51,557 bases of DNA from Pseudomonadales bacterium (GCA_019090455.1 JAHRWA010000070.1:1-51557), one strand, 5' to 3'. Shown: positions 33,819-43,205, numbered from the stretch's first letter. Notes: generated by a model from the letters alone, not told the origin. Translations and numbers: made by a program.

Positions 33819-34598
33819 ATGAAAGCAATGATACTAGCACTATCCCAGAGGGAGCTTAGAGGGTTTCATAACCGATGCACGAAAAAATCGATCATCCCCC
33901 TTATTAGAATAGCATCGTCGATTGAGCAGTTACGTCGCCAGGACATTAAGGATATTATTATTCATACGAAGGACATGCCTCTAGAAATAGTACGTTATTT
34001 TGGCAATGGGGAACGTTACGGAGTGTGTTTATCTTATTCATGTGGGGGGGATAAATTGGGAAGAAAAGAATCCAACTTAACCCTAGGGTCAGCCGGAGGA
34101 ATGGCGAAAGTGCAAAGAAAAACTAGTTTTTTCGATAATGATTTTGTCGTGCTTCGCGATGACCCATACATTAATTTGGATCTCCGTAATGTCGTTGCTT
34201 TTCATAAGGAAAATGCCGCGATGGCAACTATTGTTCTTAGGAAAAATGTCGATACACAATCAAAACAAAATAGGGCGATTAAACTCGATGCATTCCACAG
34301 AGTATCCGCACTTAGAGAACACTGGTGCCAAGGCGAATCCGGGATGAATAGTGTCGACACTGGTATCTATATTTTTTCTACCCGGGTGATCGACTACATT
34401 CCCTCTAATCAAGCTTATGATTGTAGATCCGAGTTAATACCTAAATTAGTTAACGCTAATGAAAAAGTATTAGGATATGAATCTGATTTAGAGAGTTTGA
34501 ATATTGGTAGTATGCAGGACTATCTCAATGTTTCTCTGGCTCTCTTGAATAGAGCTGAATACAAACCCTCAAGCATAGCAGTTCGTGATTCTGGTTGA
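33819..34598 (+). CDS. degenerate sugar nucleotidylyltransferase-like protein
   Basis: The 259-residue protein follows the plan of GDP-mannose/dTDP-glucose pyrophosphorylases. It has MKAMILALSQRELRGF in place of MILAAGFGTRLRP and IIIHTKDMPLEIVRYFGNG. FVVLRDDPYINLDLRNVVAFH matches the F-L-V-x-N-G-D-x-x-x-D-L-D block, VDTGIYIFSTRVIDYIP is close to N-T-G-I-Y, and NIGSMQDYLN matches D-I-G-T-P-E-D-Y. The G-x-G-T-R loop and the PKP Lys context are lost, so it is probably not a working enzyme. It follows the sugar-transferase gene by 78 bases, likely in the same transcript. It is the second such pseudoenzyme in the locus. Confidence 0.68.
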   Translation: MKAMILALSQRELRGFHNRCTKKSIIPLIRIASSIEQLRRQDIKDIIIHTKDMPLEIVRYFGNGERYGVCLSYSCGGDKLGRKESNLTLGSAGGMAKVQRKTSFFDNDFVVLRDDPYINLDLRNVVAFHKENAAMATIVLRKNVDTQSKQNRAIKLDAFHRVSALREHWCQGESGMNSVDTGIYIFSTRVIDYIPSNQAYDCRSELIPKLVNANEKVLGYESDLESLNIGSMQDYLNVSLALLNRAEYKPSSIAVRDSG

Positions 34599-34798
34599 GT
34601 CACATACTCTCAGAACTGGTAGTTTTGGGGCATTCACCGTCAAAGGGCCTTCTCTTAGATCAATAAGATAGTGCGGCGAGGGAAAACGTTCGAGCTGTCT
34701 CAATTGAATGAGTACCTAAAATAAATACTACCTAACCTTTCTACTAATTTACTCCACAGCTATCATTAAGGTATATATTTCCGATTTAGAATAGCAAA

Positions 34799-35176
34799 AT
34801 GGCTAAAGAACAGCGTATCTTAATCATAGAAGATCAACCTGAAATGGCTCAAGCTATTCAGCGCGTCCTTAAAAAAACTGAATATGAGATTCAAATTGCG
34901 ACTGATGGATTTCATGCTGGGGCACTACTTAATACTTTGCACCCTATTATGGTAACATTGGACTTGCGAATGCCAGGATTGGACGGTTTTGAAGTCCTAG
35001 ATTATATCCGATCTAACCCTGATTTAAGCGATACTAAAATACTGGTTATATCGGCCGAATTAGACGACAACCTTGATCGTGCGATTCAAAGTGGAGCAGA
35101 TGCCGTTCTTTCTAAACCCTTTGAGAACAAAGCCCTCATTTCTATAATACAATCTCTTATGCAGTCCTCCTCATGA
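34799..35176 (+). CDS. single-domain response regulator
   Basis: The 125-residue protein is a receiver domain only: ILIIEDQPEMAQAI, acceptor Asp55 in MVTLDLRMPGLDGF, Ser in ILVISAELDD and Lys in VLSKPFENK. It has no output domain, so it should work by protein contact, for example as a phosphate shuttle with the Hpt domain of the hybrid kinase at 28270-30273. It is convergent with the NtrC-type gene, 43 bases apart. Confidence 0.88.
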   Translation: MAKEQRILIIEDQPEMAQAIQRVLKKTEYEIQIATDGFHAGALLNTLHPIMVTLDLRMPGLDGFEVLDYIRSNPDLSDTKILVISAELDDNLDRAIQSGADAVLSKPFENKALISIIQSLMQSSS

Positions 35177-35219
35177 AATACCCATTAATACATATCGCTC
35201 TATTACACTTTTGATAATG

Positions 35220-36674
35220 CTAATGAGCACGCAATTGATTTTCCCATTGCTGCTTTTTACGGTATATCGTTGAAGCACTAACATCGAGAAAGGCTGCGGC
35301 TTTCGGGATGTTATCTTCACATAAAACAATGGCTCGCTCTATAATGTCTTTTTCCTCTAGCCACAGTGGTCGAATTCCAGACTCCTGAGATAGGGTAACT
35401 TCCCCGCTGTCCAACTCACTGGTTTCCTTAGTGGTTGCTTTTGGCAGAGATGATTCAATTTCATCTTTCATCTCAATACAAGCGATATTCAGAATGGGCT
35501 TATCCAATTTCAAATCATCAGGAAGCATATCTACGACGACTGTTTCTCCACTATTTAAGACTACAATCTGTCGTATCACATTTTGCAACTGCCTTACATT
35601 TCCAGGCCAGTTAAACTTGGAGAAAAGGGCTTCAACCTCGTCACTAAAAGAAGAAAAAGATTTACCTTCTTCACCTGAATATTGAGTCAGTAAATAATTA
35701 GCCAGATCACAAACATCCTGATCTCGATGACTTAATGGTGGCATGGCAATGGGAATAACATGCAAGCGATAATACAAGTCTTCTCTAAAGCGCCCTTCAT
35801 TCACTTCTTTTAGTGGTTCCCTATTCGTTGCACAAACAAATCTAACATCCACCTTTTCTAAGGTTTCGCCACCCACTTTTTGAAAGGTTCCGGTTTGAAT
35901 AAAGCGTAATAATTTAACCTGTAAATCAAGATCAAGTTCACAAATCTCATCTAAAAAAAGTGTACCACCATCTGCTAAGGACGCGGCACCTTTCCTAGCG
36001 CTATGAGCACCGGTAAAGGCGCCTTTCACATGTCCAAATATTTCACTCTCCAATAGATCCTTAGGAATAGCGCCGCAATTTAGTGGTATAAAAGCCTTAT
36101 TCTTCCGTTGGCTTTCTGCATGAATGGCCTCAGCACAAACCTCCTTCCCAGTGCCACTCTCTCCCACAATAAATACAGTTGCTTTACTCTGGGCCGCGCT
36201 TTCAATAATATGATAGACACTTTGCATCGCCATTGACGCACCAACGAAGCCATGAAATCGATCTCGATCAAAACTTTGCTTGTAGCGATCAACCGTTGCG
36301 GTAAGGCGTTGTAATCGAGCCGCGTTAGCAACCGTTACCGTAAGTCTCTTCGCTTCAATTGGTTTAACAATAAAGTCAAATGCGCCCAGTTGCATAGAAT
36401 CCACAGCCACATCAATGGAGCCATGCGCAGTAATCACAATGACAGAGCATTTTGCATTAATTTCATCAATAAATCGTAGAACTTCTAGACCCGATATATC
36501 TGGCAGGTTCAGGTCCAACAATACAATATCGGTGTCGCGATTTTGTATATGGCTGATAGCATCCTTACCCGTTTCTACATGGGTAAGTTGATACCCACCA
36601 TCATATAGAAACTCCTGGTACAGATTCGCGATTGAGGGGCTGTCCTCTACTAACAAAACTGACATCAATTTCAT
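35220..36674 (-). CDS. NtrC-family sigma-54-dependent response regulator
   Basis: The 484-residue protein has a receiver domain (VLLVEDSPSIANLY, acceptor Asp54 in IVLLDLNLPDISG) and an AAA+ domain (about 145-375). The AAA+ domain has Walker A ESGTGKE, an intact KGAFTGAHSAR loop that contacts sigma-54, and GGTLFLDEICELD as Walker B, plus WPGNVRQLQNV. A C-terminal Fis-type helix-turn-helix follows (IPKAAAFLDVSASTIYRKK). It activates sigma-54 RNA polymerase from distant sites after phosphorylation. The kinase gene lies 103 bases upstream in the same orientation. It is the only such activator here and the likely controller of the GG-N10-GC promoters of the EPS units. Confidence 0.93.
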   Translation of the reverse strand: MKLMSVLLVEDSPSIANLYQEFLYDGGYQLTHVETGKDAISHIQNRDTDIVLLDLNLPDISGLEVLRFIDEINAKCSVIVITAHGSIDVAVDSMQLGAFDFIVKPIEAKRLTVTVANAARLQRLTATVDRYKQSFDRDRFHGFVGASMAMQSVYHIIESAAQSKATVFIVGESGTGKEVCAEAIHAESQRKNKAFIPLNCGAIPKDLLESEIFGHVKGAFTGAHSARKGAASLADGGTLFLDEICELDLDLQVKLLRFIQTGTFQKVGGETLEKVDVRFVCATNREPLKEVNEGRFREDLYYRLHVIPIAMPPLSHRDQDVCDLANYLLTQYSGEEGKSFSSFSDEVEALFSKFNWPGNVRQLQNVIRQIVVLNSGETVVVDMLPDDLKLDKPILNIACIEMKDEIESSLPKATTKETSELDSGEVTLSQESGIRPLWLEEKDIIERAIVLCEDNIPKAAAFLDVSASTIYRKKQQWENQLRAH

Positions 36675-36777
36675 GATCTGTCCTACAACACATCTCTAAG
36701 AAAGCCGATCAGGCAAAAGGTCTAACGCTCTCTTGTCAGTATAGATTCAATTATGCCGCCTATATTAGCCAATTTTG

Positions 36778-38082
36778 TTATTTCACAAGTGGAAGAGAAA
36801 CTTTGATGGACGTCCCTGAATCAGGATTACTATCAACTGTTATAGATCCTCCGTATTTTGTAACGATGCCATGAGAAATGAAGAGGCCCAAGCCCGTCCC
36901 CTCACCGACTTCTTTTGTAGTAAAGAAAGGTTCGAATATGTTTTTCATCACCTCACCTTTGATGCCACAACCATTATCTGTCAGCTCGATAATTGCCATT
37001 TCATTTTTCACTTGGGCTTTGATTTGAATGAGTCCATTGTCGCTTACAGACTGGGCGGCGTTCACAATCAAGTTAAGCAATACTTGGTTCAACTCACCGG
37101 GATTACAAATAACGTTTTCTACAACGTCGATGTCCTGTTCTATTGTACAATGATATTGCCATTGACTTTTGGAAACCCTGAGCGCTGCTTCAACACATTC
37201 ACCAATATCACAGGTTTTAATTTCACTATGATTTTGGCGTGAAAAGCTCTTCAAGTCTCCAACAATGTCAGTCACCTTTCGAGTCCCTTCACAAGATTCG
37301 GCTATAATATCCCTAACATCTAGTAGCATATCTTCCATACCTGTACTGCTAATGACATCAGAGATTGCATCGCTTTGTCTTGTAGCAATCGACTTAATAT
37401 CAGTAACTGCTTTTTCAAGAATTGTGAAGTACTCTTCAAGTACGCCTAAGTTACATTGAATATAACCAATGGGATTATTGATTTCGTGTGCAACTCCAGC
37501 AGCCATGACACCGACAGCGGCCATTTTCTCTGACTGAATCAGTTGTAACTTTGTTTGTTTTAAATTGTCAATCTGAGCTTCTAACTGAGACGTTCTTTTT
37601 CTTACCATTGCATCGAGATCCAAATTGATTCCTTCTAATTTAATCTCGTACTCCTTCTGTTCCGTGACGTCCTGACCCAATATAGCAATTGACGAATCTC
37701 CATCGTATTGTTGCGCTGTCAGAAAAAAGTACTTCTTCTGACCGTCCACGTCCACGGATATGGTATCGGAATAGTTAGCTTCTTTAGCTGACAGTATCTG
37801 ATCACAAGTGCGACGTAACTTAAGCTCCAATTCACTACAGCCAACGGGATATCCATTTAACTCATTAATATCCTTCTTTAAAAGATTGGCATAGAACTGA
37901 TTTGCTTCAATATAACGGCAATTTGAAGTCACCCATAAAATGATGCAGGGTGACAACTTCATTAACACATCATTTTTTTCTTGTAAATTAATGAAGCTAT
38001 GTGTAATCGTCGCTCGATTCGCTATTTCAGTTTGCAACAACCCTTTTAACTGAAAACAGGTCTGACTTGGTTCGTTCATCAT
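36778..38082 (-). CDS. cytoplasmic PAS sensor histidine kinase
   Basis: The 434-residue protein has a PAS domain (about 35-145), a coiled coil (about 145-185) and HisKA with the phospho-His at 199 ([18 protein letters not shown], the NtrB-like type). Its HATPase domain has [20 protein letters not shown] and [13 protein letters not shown]. No membrane helix is seen, so it senses something inside the cell. It begins one base after the cysteine hydrolase gene ends and comes before the NtrC-type gene, making a kinase/regulator pair. Partner assignment by gene order is firm; the signal is unknown. Confidence 0.92.
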   Translation of the reverse strand: MMNEPSQTCFQLKGLLQTEIANRATITHSFINLQEKNDVLMKLSPCIILWVTSNCRYIEANQFYANLLKKDINELNGYPVGCSELELKLRRTCDQILSAKEANYSDTISVDVDGQKKYFFLTAQQYDGDSSIAILGQDVTEQKEYEIKLEGINLDLDAMVRKRTSQLEAQIDNLKQTKLQLIQSEKMAAVGVMAAGVAHEINNPIGYIQCNLGVLEEYFTILEKAVTDIKSIATRQSDAISDVISSTGMEDMLLDVRDIIAESCEGTRKVTDIVGDLKSFSRQNHSEIKTCDIGECVEAALRVSKSQWQYHCTIEQDIDVVENVICNPGELNQVLLNLIVNAAQSVSDNGLIQIKAQVKNEMAIIELTDNGCGIKGEVMKNIFEPFFTTKEVGEGTGLGLFISHGIVTKYGGSITVDSNPDSGTSIKVSLPLVK

Positions 38083-38083
38083 A

Positions 38084-38710
38084 CTAAGCTACCTTCGAGC
38101 CAATATACTTCTCACTAAACAGATCACTAGAATCGCATACCGTAGAATAAAGCGGGCAGATTTCTTCCATATAAAAGCTTTGTTCTTCAGCACTACGAGC
38201 ACCCGTACAATTTTCAAGAATAGTGGTATTAAAGCCCTTCTCAGTTGCCGCTCTACCAGTGGAATCCACACATATTGATGTCACAACTCCACAAAGCACA
38301 ACGTTATAGATACCTCGTTCCGAAAGATAATTATTCAAACCCGTACCCACAAAAGCATTGAAACCGGTTTTGCCCTCTAAATGTACAATTTCTCGACGTG
38401 CACCAATCTCTCGACAAACCTGCCCACCTGGTGAGTTACGTTTAAATGCACCTTTATCCTTAATAAGTTGCATAACGCCACAAGGGTTTACTAGCTCATC
38501 GTAATTATTGGAAAATAATATGGGTGTATTGACAACGAGCATTTTGTGTACGAGTGCTCTATCTAACAAATCAATGGTATTTTTCATGACACGTTGTGCA
38601 TTGCCAGTACTGTCAACCAGCGAATTCAGCGCACCCTCTGCCCTGAAATAATCATTTTGAAAGCCAATAAGTACAATCGCTGTATTGGTCGGACTAAATT
38701 CTATAGACAT
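38084..38710 (-). CDS. isochorismatase-family cysteine hydrolase
   Basis: The 208-residue protein has the triad of the family: Asp20 (LIGFQNDYF), Lys114 (LEGKTGFNAF) and Cys147 (GVVTSICVDST). Family members hydrolyse amides, such as nicotinamide or N-carbamoyl compounds, or isochorismate. The gene leads the operon with the sensor kinase (1-base gap) and NtrC-type regulator. This order suggests that it makes or removes the small molecule sensed by the kinase, an inference. Substrate not readable from sequence. Confidence 0.85.
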   Translation of the reverse strand: MSIEFSPTNTAIVLIGFQNDYFRAEGALNSLVDSTGNAQRVMKNTIDLLDRALVHKMLVVNTPILFSNNYDELVNPCGVMQLIKDKGAFKRNSPGGQVCREIGARREIVHLEGKTGFNAFVGTGLNNYLSERGIYNVVLCGVVTSICVDSTGRAATEKGFNTTILENCTGARSAEEQSFYMEEICPLYSTVCDSSDLFSEKYIGSKVA

Positions 38711-39246
38711 GCTAAATAACCTCGTTAAAGTGTTGTATTCACCTGTTAGATAGCAAATTTCAAACCAACTTATACTTCACCTTGTTTCAATGACTTACGA
38801 TAAACTCACTGTATATAAACCGCTACACTCATATTGATTCGCATAGTGCTTTTGCATATTGCTTCGCAAAATGAATTGAGCTTCTACAATTTCGTAACGC
38901 CTATAATAGATCTCAAGTCATTCGCGTTCAGTTACTCACTTGAAATCATAACCAATTTATCGATACTTCGATTATTCCGCCCCATTCAAAGTGCGATTCA
39001 ACGCTGATCGAAATTCTGGGGTCTTAATATTAGCTAAAGCGGGAAGAAGATTTTTAAAATGACAGAGTGCAGTTTTCTTATCAATAGAACTAACAAGCCT
39101 CCCCCTTTCGTAGAACAAAAAGGAGGGAGGAGATAAAGTTATAGAATATAAATTTATCTTAATGACAAGGGATATTATAAAGCGGCTAAATCCGCATCTT
39201 TAACTCAACCTCCCATTTCCTAATATCCAGTCAGCATCGATCAATA
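38711..39246. other. 536-base gap without a gene
   Basis: No open frame with family features is present. The gap holds the inverted repeat at 39098-39130 and otherwise AT-rich sequence. It separates the signalling operon from the oxidoreductase module and probably holds the promoter of the hydrolase gene, which I could not pinpoint. Confidence 0.5.
39098..39130. terminator. imperfect hairpin, possible terminator of the MDR gene
   Basis: CCTCCCCCTTT (39098-39108) and AAAGGAGGGAGG (39119-39130) pair over about 11 bases with one bulge around a 10-base loop. It lies 117 bases downstream of the minus-strand MDR gene. No strong T-run follows on the minus strand, so a terminator role is uncertain. 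Confidence 0.35.
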
Positions 39247-40233
39247 TTATGATTCTTTCTTCATTTCAATAACGACTTTGCCAACGGCCTTTCTTTCCAT
39301 CAAAGACACAAGCGCGTCCGCTGTTTTTTCTAAAGGAAAAGCTTCCGATACTAGCGGTTTAATACTGTCCTCCTCGTACATTTCAAATAGCTCTGCAAAA
39401 TTCTGGTGATTTTGATCTGGAAATTGTGCGGTCCACGCTCCCCAAAAAACCCCAACCACAGACGTACTCTTTAGCAGTGCCAGATTAATTTTATAAGCCG
39501 GTATTTCACCACTAGCAAAACCAATCACAAGAATTCGACCATCCCAAGCGACAGCTCTGGAGGCTTGATGAAATAAATCTCCGCCGACGGGATCATAAAC
39601 CACATCCGCTCCACGACCACCGGTAAGATCTTTTACTTTCTGTTTTAATTCACCATCAGAATAATTAATGAATTCGTCAGCGCCTGCTTTTTTGGCCGCG
39701 TCCAACTTTTCATCTGAACTCGCCGCCGCGATCACTCTTGCGCCCATGACTTTACCCAATTCCACTGCGGATAGTCCGACACCACCACCCGCTCCCAGTA
39801 CCAATAAGGTTTCGCCCTTCTTAATTTGAGCACGCTGCTTAAGCGCATAGTAAGAGGTACCATAAACGACGTTAAAACAAGCACCCGCTTGCATATCCAT
39901 TTTCGGCGGCAAGACTCTGACAGTATCAACAGAGGACAACACTTTTTCTGCATAGGCACCAATACCGCATGCGGCCATCACACGGTCTCCCACTTTGATT
40001 GTCGTCACATCTGGACCGACGGCCTCAACGATACCAGCGACTTCCGACCCAGGAATAAATGGCATAGTCGGTTTGAACTGGTATTTACCATCAATTTGTA
40101 AGGTATCGGGGAAGTTGGTTGAAGCCACGTAGATATCGATTAACACTTGGTTGTTTCCTGGCTTGGGTACCTCTAATTCTTCCAAGCACAGTTTATCGGG
40201 AGTTCCGAATTCTTTACATAATATTGCTTTCAT
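39247..40233 (-). CDS. NADPH:quinone-oxidoreductase-like MDR protein
   Basis: The 328-residue protein of the medium-chain dehydrogenase/reductase superfamily opens MKAILCKEFGTPDKLCLEEL, with PFIPGSEVAGIVEAVG in the catalytic domain and LLVLGAGGGVGLSAVELGK as the dinucleotide site. Zinc ligands are absent, as in the quinone reductase and enoyl reductase groups. The start is ATG at 40233, with AAGG seven bases before it; an in-frame ATG at 40260 would add nine unlikely residues. It is divergent from the two SDR genes across 254 bases. It may reduce a double bond in the same pathway; substrate unknown. Confidence 0.88.
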   Translation of the reverse strand: MKAILCKEFGTPDKLCLEELEVPKPGNNQVLIDIYVASTNFPDTLQIDGKYQFKPTMPFIPGSEVAGIVEAVGPDVTTIKVGDRVMAACGIGAYAEKVLSSVDTVRVLPPKMDMQAGACFNVVYGTSYYALKQRAQIKKGETLLVLGAGGGVGLSAVELGKVMGARVIAAASSDEKLDAAKKAGADEFINYSDGELKQKVKDLTGGRGADVVYDPVGGDLFHQASRAVAWDGRILVIGFASGEIPAYKINLALLKSTSVVGVFWGAWTAQFPDQNHQNFAELFEMYEEDSIKPLVSEAFPLEKTADALVSLMERKAVGKVVIEMKKES

Positions 40234-40487
40234 AATCGACCTTATATATTGATTAAACAAACGGTTCGTTACAGCTCGTTATCTTAATCAATTAGCGCTG
40301 AACTCAGCAAATATTTTGCAATGTGATACAACGCAATCAACTGGAAAACCAAGCAAACTGAATCGATCAGATACAACTCTTGTGGGCATCAAAAAAATGT
40401 GGCTTCATAATTGACACACCGAATAGATAATTTTTAGAACACCGAATCAAATAATGACTGAACAACCCAACCAACAAGGATAGAGCT

Positions 40488-41285
40488 ATGAATAGTGTTG
40501 AAGGAAAAATTGCACTCGTGAGTGGAGGAGCCCGTGGTCTAGGCGGCATGACAGCCAAGAAATTAGCCGAAGCTGGTGCTAAGGTTTTAATCACAGATTT
40601 AAGAGAAGAGGAAGCCTTAGTCACATTGGATGAAATCGCGACAGCCGGTGGCGAAGCTTTGTTCTTTAAACACGATGTGGCAATAGAAGAAGACTGGGCT
40701 GCAGCCGTCAAATTCGCCGCCGATCAATTTGGTGGACTCGATATCGTCGTCAATAATGCAGGCGTCGCTAGCGCTGCCAAGCCTATTGAAAAATTATCGC
40801 TAGAATCATGGCGTCAACTGACTAGCATTAATTTGGATGGCGTATTTCTCGGCATTAAGCATGCGATTCCCCTCTTGAGAGAACGCGCACCCATGTGGTC
40901 TGGTGGCGGTTCCATCATTAATATCTCATCCATCATGGGCTTTATTGGTGGCGTCCGGTCAGCCGCTTATTGCGCAAGTAAAGGTGGGGTTAGATTGTTA
41001 ACCAAAGCCGCCGCACTTGAATTGGCATCTTCGAAAATTCGCGTCAATTCCGTTCATCCCGGATTTATTGATACGCCTTTATTACGCGGCGGTGTCGATG
41101 CCGCAGAACGACGTCACGAAGGCGGCGGTCAAAAATATGTGGACTCTATCGTCGCTCGTCACCCCGTTGGTCGTCTAGGACGAGAAGAAGATATTGCGAA
41201 TGCAGTGCGTTATCTCGCATCGGATGATTCATCCTTTATGACAGGTACGGAAATGGTTGTGGATGGCGGCTACCTCGCGCAATAA
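40488..41285 (+). CDS. short-chain dehydrogenase/reductase (first of a tandem pair)
   Basis: The 265-residue classical SDR has GGARGLGG (residues 13-20) at the cofactor loop, D64 in KHDVA, NNAG (89-92), Asn115, Ser148 in NISSIMG and Tyr161-x3-Lys165 in AAYCASKGGV. Asp37 after the second strand (LITDL) suggests NAD rather than NADP. A 10-20 residue insert after LLRERAPM is present. It is closely similar to the next gene (55 bases apart), so the pair arose by duplication. The ATG is preceded by GGATAGAGCT. Likely oxidises or reduces a hydroxy/keto group on a small lipid or ring compound. Confidence 0.9.
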   Translation: MNSVEGKIALVSGGARGLGGMTAKKLAEAGAKVLITDLREEEALVTLDEIATAGGEALFFKHDVAIEEDWAAAVKFAADQFGGLDIVVNNAGVASAAKPIEKLSLESWRQLTSINLDGVFLGIKHAIPLLRERAPMWSGGGSIINISSIMGFIGGVRSAAYCASKGGVRLLTKAAALELASSKIRVNSVHPGFIDTPLLRGGVDAAERRHEGGGQKYVDSIVARHPVGRLGREEDIANAVRYLASDDSSFMTGTEMVVDGGYLAQ

Positions 41286-41340
41286 ACCTTTTTTTTATTT
41301 TATTGATTTATGATGCACGGATTCAAAAGGGAGAAACACA

Positions 41341-42129
41341 ATGAACAATGTAGAAGGAAAAGTGGCTTTAATATCAGGCTCAGCTCGCGGCCTAGGTGCA
41401 CAAACAGCAAAGACATTTGTTGCCGGTGGCGGAAAAGTCGTTATCGCCGATCTATTAGATGAAGTGGGATTAGCCACGGTGGAAGAAATTAAAGTTGCCG
41501 GTGGAGAAGCCATCTATGTGCATCTCGATGTTACCGTTGAAGCTGATTGGCAGAGAGCGGTACAAAGTGCGGTTGATGAATTCGGCGGGCTTGATGTGTT
41601 GGTCAACAATGCCGGAATCTTTTTCACTAAATCAACGGCGAAAATGACCTTGGAAGACTGGCGCTTAATGACCTCGGTGAATTTAGATGGCGTATTTCTA
41701 GGGACTAAATCCGCTTTATCAGCGTTGAAAGAAAGCGCGGCAAAATCGGAAGCAGGGAGTGCTATTGTTAATGTTTCTTCCGTTGCCGGGATCACGGGTG
41801 CGAAAGGAGCTTCCGCATATTGCATGAGTAAAGGCGGAGTTAGACTTTATACCAAGGCATGTGCGTTGGAATTTGCATCAAGTAAGATCAGGGTTAACTC
41901 CGTCCACCCCGGTCTCGTTGATACCACTATGGGACAATTGGTAATAGATTCGGCTCGTGGTCCTGAAAATGCAGCCAGAGTAAGAAAGGCCATGGAATCA
42001 GCACACCCTATCGGTCGTATCGGAGTACCTTCTGATATCGCGAATGGAATTGTCTATTTGGCTTCAGACGATGCTGCATTTATGACGGGATCTGAATTGG
42101 TCATTGATGGAGGGTCTACAGCACAATAG
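41341..42129 (+). CDS. short-chain dehydrogenase/reductase (second of a tandem pair)
   Basis: The 262-residue SDR carries GSARGLGAQ, VIADLLDE (Asp, NAD-type), NNAG, NVSSVAG and AYCMSKGGVRL, with the Ser-Tyr-Lys set intact. It shares most motifs and many whole segments with the gene before it (NLDGVFLG, ASSKIRVNSVHPG, YLASDD-x-x-FMTG). The gap of 55 bases includes a GGGAG ribosome site. It is followed by the terminator at 42234-42283. The substrate is likely related to, but different from, that of its neighbour. Confidence 0.9.
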   Translation: MNNVEGKVALISGSARGLGAQTAKTFVAGGGKVVIADLLDEVGLATVEEIKVAGGEAIYVHLDVTVEADWQRAVQSAVDEFGGLDVLVNNAGIFFTKSTAKMTLEDWRLMTSVNLDGVFLGTKSALSALKESAAKSEAGSAIVNVSSVAGITGAKGASAYCMSKGGVRLYTKACALEFASSKIRVNSVHPGLVDTTMGQLVIDSARGPENAARVRKAMESAHPIGRIGVPSDIANGIVYLASDDAAFMTGSELVIDGGSTAQ

Positions 42130-42170
42130 CGGTTCGGCTTTTTGTCTTTATTCTACGAAGATCGATTGTA

Positions 42171-42205
42171 CTTTAGACTTTAGACTTTAGACTTTAGACT
42201 CTAGA
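42171..42205. repeat. 7-base tandem repeat (CTTTAGA x4 plus one variant)
   Basis: Four exact copies of CTTTAGA and a fifth with one change (CTCTAGA) lie in the convergent gap after the second SDR gene. The array is short, not in a gene and probably arose by slippage. No function is visible. Confidence 0.6.
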
Positions 42206-42233
42206 GTTGAATCTTGGGGAATCGAAAGCAAGG

Positions 42234-42283
42234 AAACCGATGAATGAAAGTTATCTATACCTAATTTTCATTCATCGGTTTTT
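42234..42283. terminator. bidirectional rho-independent-type terminator
   Basis: A perfect 16-base stem (AAACCGATGAATGAAA at 42234-42249 and TTTCATTCATCGGTTT at 42266-42281) encloses a 16-base loop and is followed by more T on the plus strand. It lies between the convergent SDR pair and the esterase gene and can end transcription from both sides. It is the clearest terminator in the window. Confidence 0.8.
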
Positions 42284-42311
42284 ACAATCTAAGTTAATTA
42301 ACTAACAAACT

Positions 42312-43205
42312 TCAGTTAGGCCATTTCTCTTGTAAGAACTCCCCTATTCTCACAATCGCTTTTTTACCTTCATCCAGCATGGGATGAAAAGCTTGCCAGA
42401 CGTGTATCATTTCATCCCAAACTTCCAGAGTACTATCAACACCGCAATCTAAGGCTTTTTTGTGTAAATCTTGCGAGTCGCCTAACAGCACTTCGGAATC
42501 ACCCACTTGAATTAACAACGAAGGCAATCCCGTTAAGTCAGCAAAATTAGGAGACGCTGTGTCCAGTGTGGCATCCGCTCCTTGGAGATAAATTCCAGCC
42601 ATATCCGCAATCCCTGCTTGCTGTATCATGGGGTCTTCTTCCGCACGAGTCTGATAGGTTTCGTGACTACAAGTTAAATCTGACCACGGGCTCAAACACA
42701 CTGCCACACCCGGCAACTCCACTCCTTCTTTTTTCAAATCCACCAGCGTTGCGAGAGTTAAGCCACCGCCGGCAGAATCTCCAGCTATCGCTGTATTCTC
42801 GGGTTTAAAGCTTGATTCGATTAACCACTTGTATCCGGCAACGCCGTCGTTTACTGCAATGGGATAAGGGCTTTCGGGTGCTAATCGATATTCCAAACCT
42901 AAGACCACTGCATTGGCAGCTCGAGAAATTTCTCCCATCAATGCGCGATGTGTATTTAAAGATCCCATGATGTAACCACCACCGTGGAGATAGAGAACTG
43001 CTTTGGAAGTGTCAACTTCCGGTGCCTTAATCCACTCGGCAGGTAATCCCGCAACCTCTACGGTTTCAACTTGAATGTCATCACTCACGGGGAACGCCGT
43101 TTTTTCCATTCCGCCCCGACGCCGCTCTATCGTAATATCGCCGCCGGTAGGTGAATCGGATTGCTTACGCAAAATTCCTTTTAGCTTGTTAATGTCCATG
43201 CCCAT
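42312..43205 (-). CDS. HSL-family alpha/beta hydrolase (esterase)
   Basis: The 297-residue protein has the oxyanion motif LYLHGGGYIMGS (HGGG at 74-77), nucleophile Ser144 in GDSAGGG, Asp243 in VGDSEVLLGDS and His268 in EMIHVWQAF. This is the full hormone-sensitive-lipase family (family IV) set. It is cytoplasmic and acts on short acyl esters or lactones. Its place beside an MDR and two SDRs suggests a small catabolic or tailoring module. AAGGAG lies 6-7 bases before the ATG. Its start lies 39 bases from the left end of the IS6 element. Confidence 0.92.
   Translation of the reverse strand: MGMDINKLKGILRKQSDSPTGGDITIERRRGGMEKTAFPVSDDIQVETVEVAGLPAEWIKAPEVDTSKAVLYLHGGGYIMGSLNTHRALMGEISRAANAVVLGLEYRLAPESPYPIAVNDGVAGYKWLIESSFKPENTAIAGDSAGGGLTLATLVDLKKEGVELPGVAVCLSPWSDLTCSHETYQTRAEEDPMIQQAGIADMAGIYLQGADATLDTASPNFADLTGLPSLLIQVGDSEVLLGDSQDLHKKALDCGVDSTLEVWDEMIHVWQAFHPMLDEGKKAIVRIGEFLQEKWPN

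Noticed and set aside
3633..38710. exosortase/PEP-CTERM-type EPS system
   Set aside because: Sigma-54 promoters and EPS genes recall those loci, but no exosortase gene or PEP-CTERM sorting tail is visible in the exported proteins.
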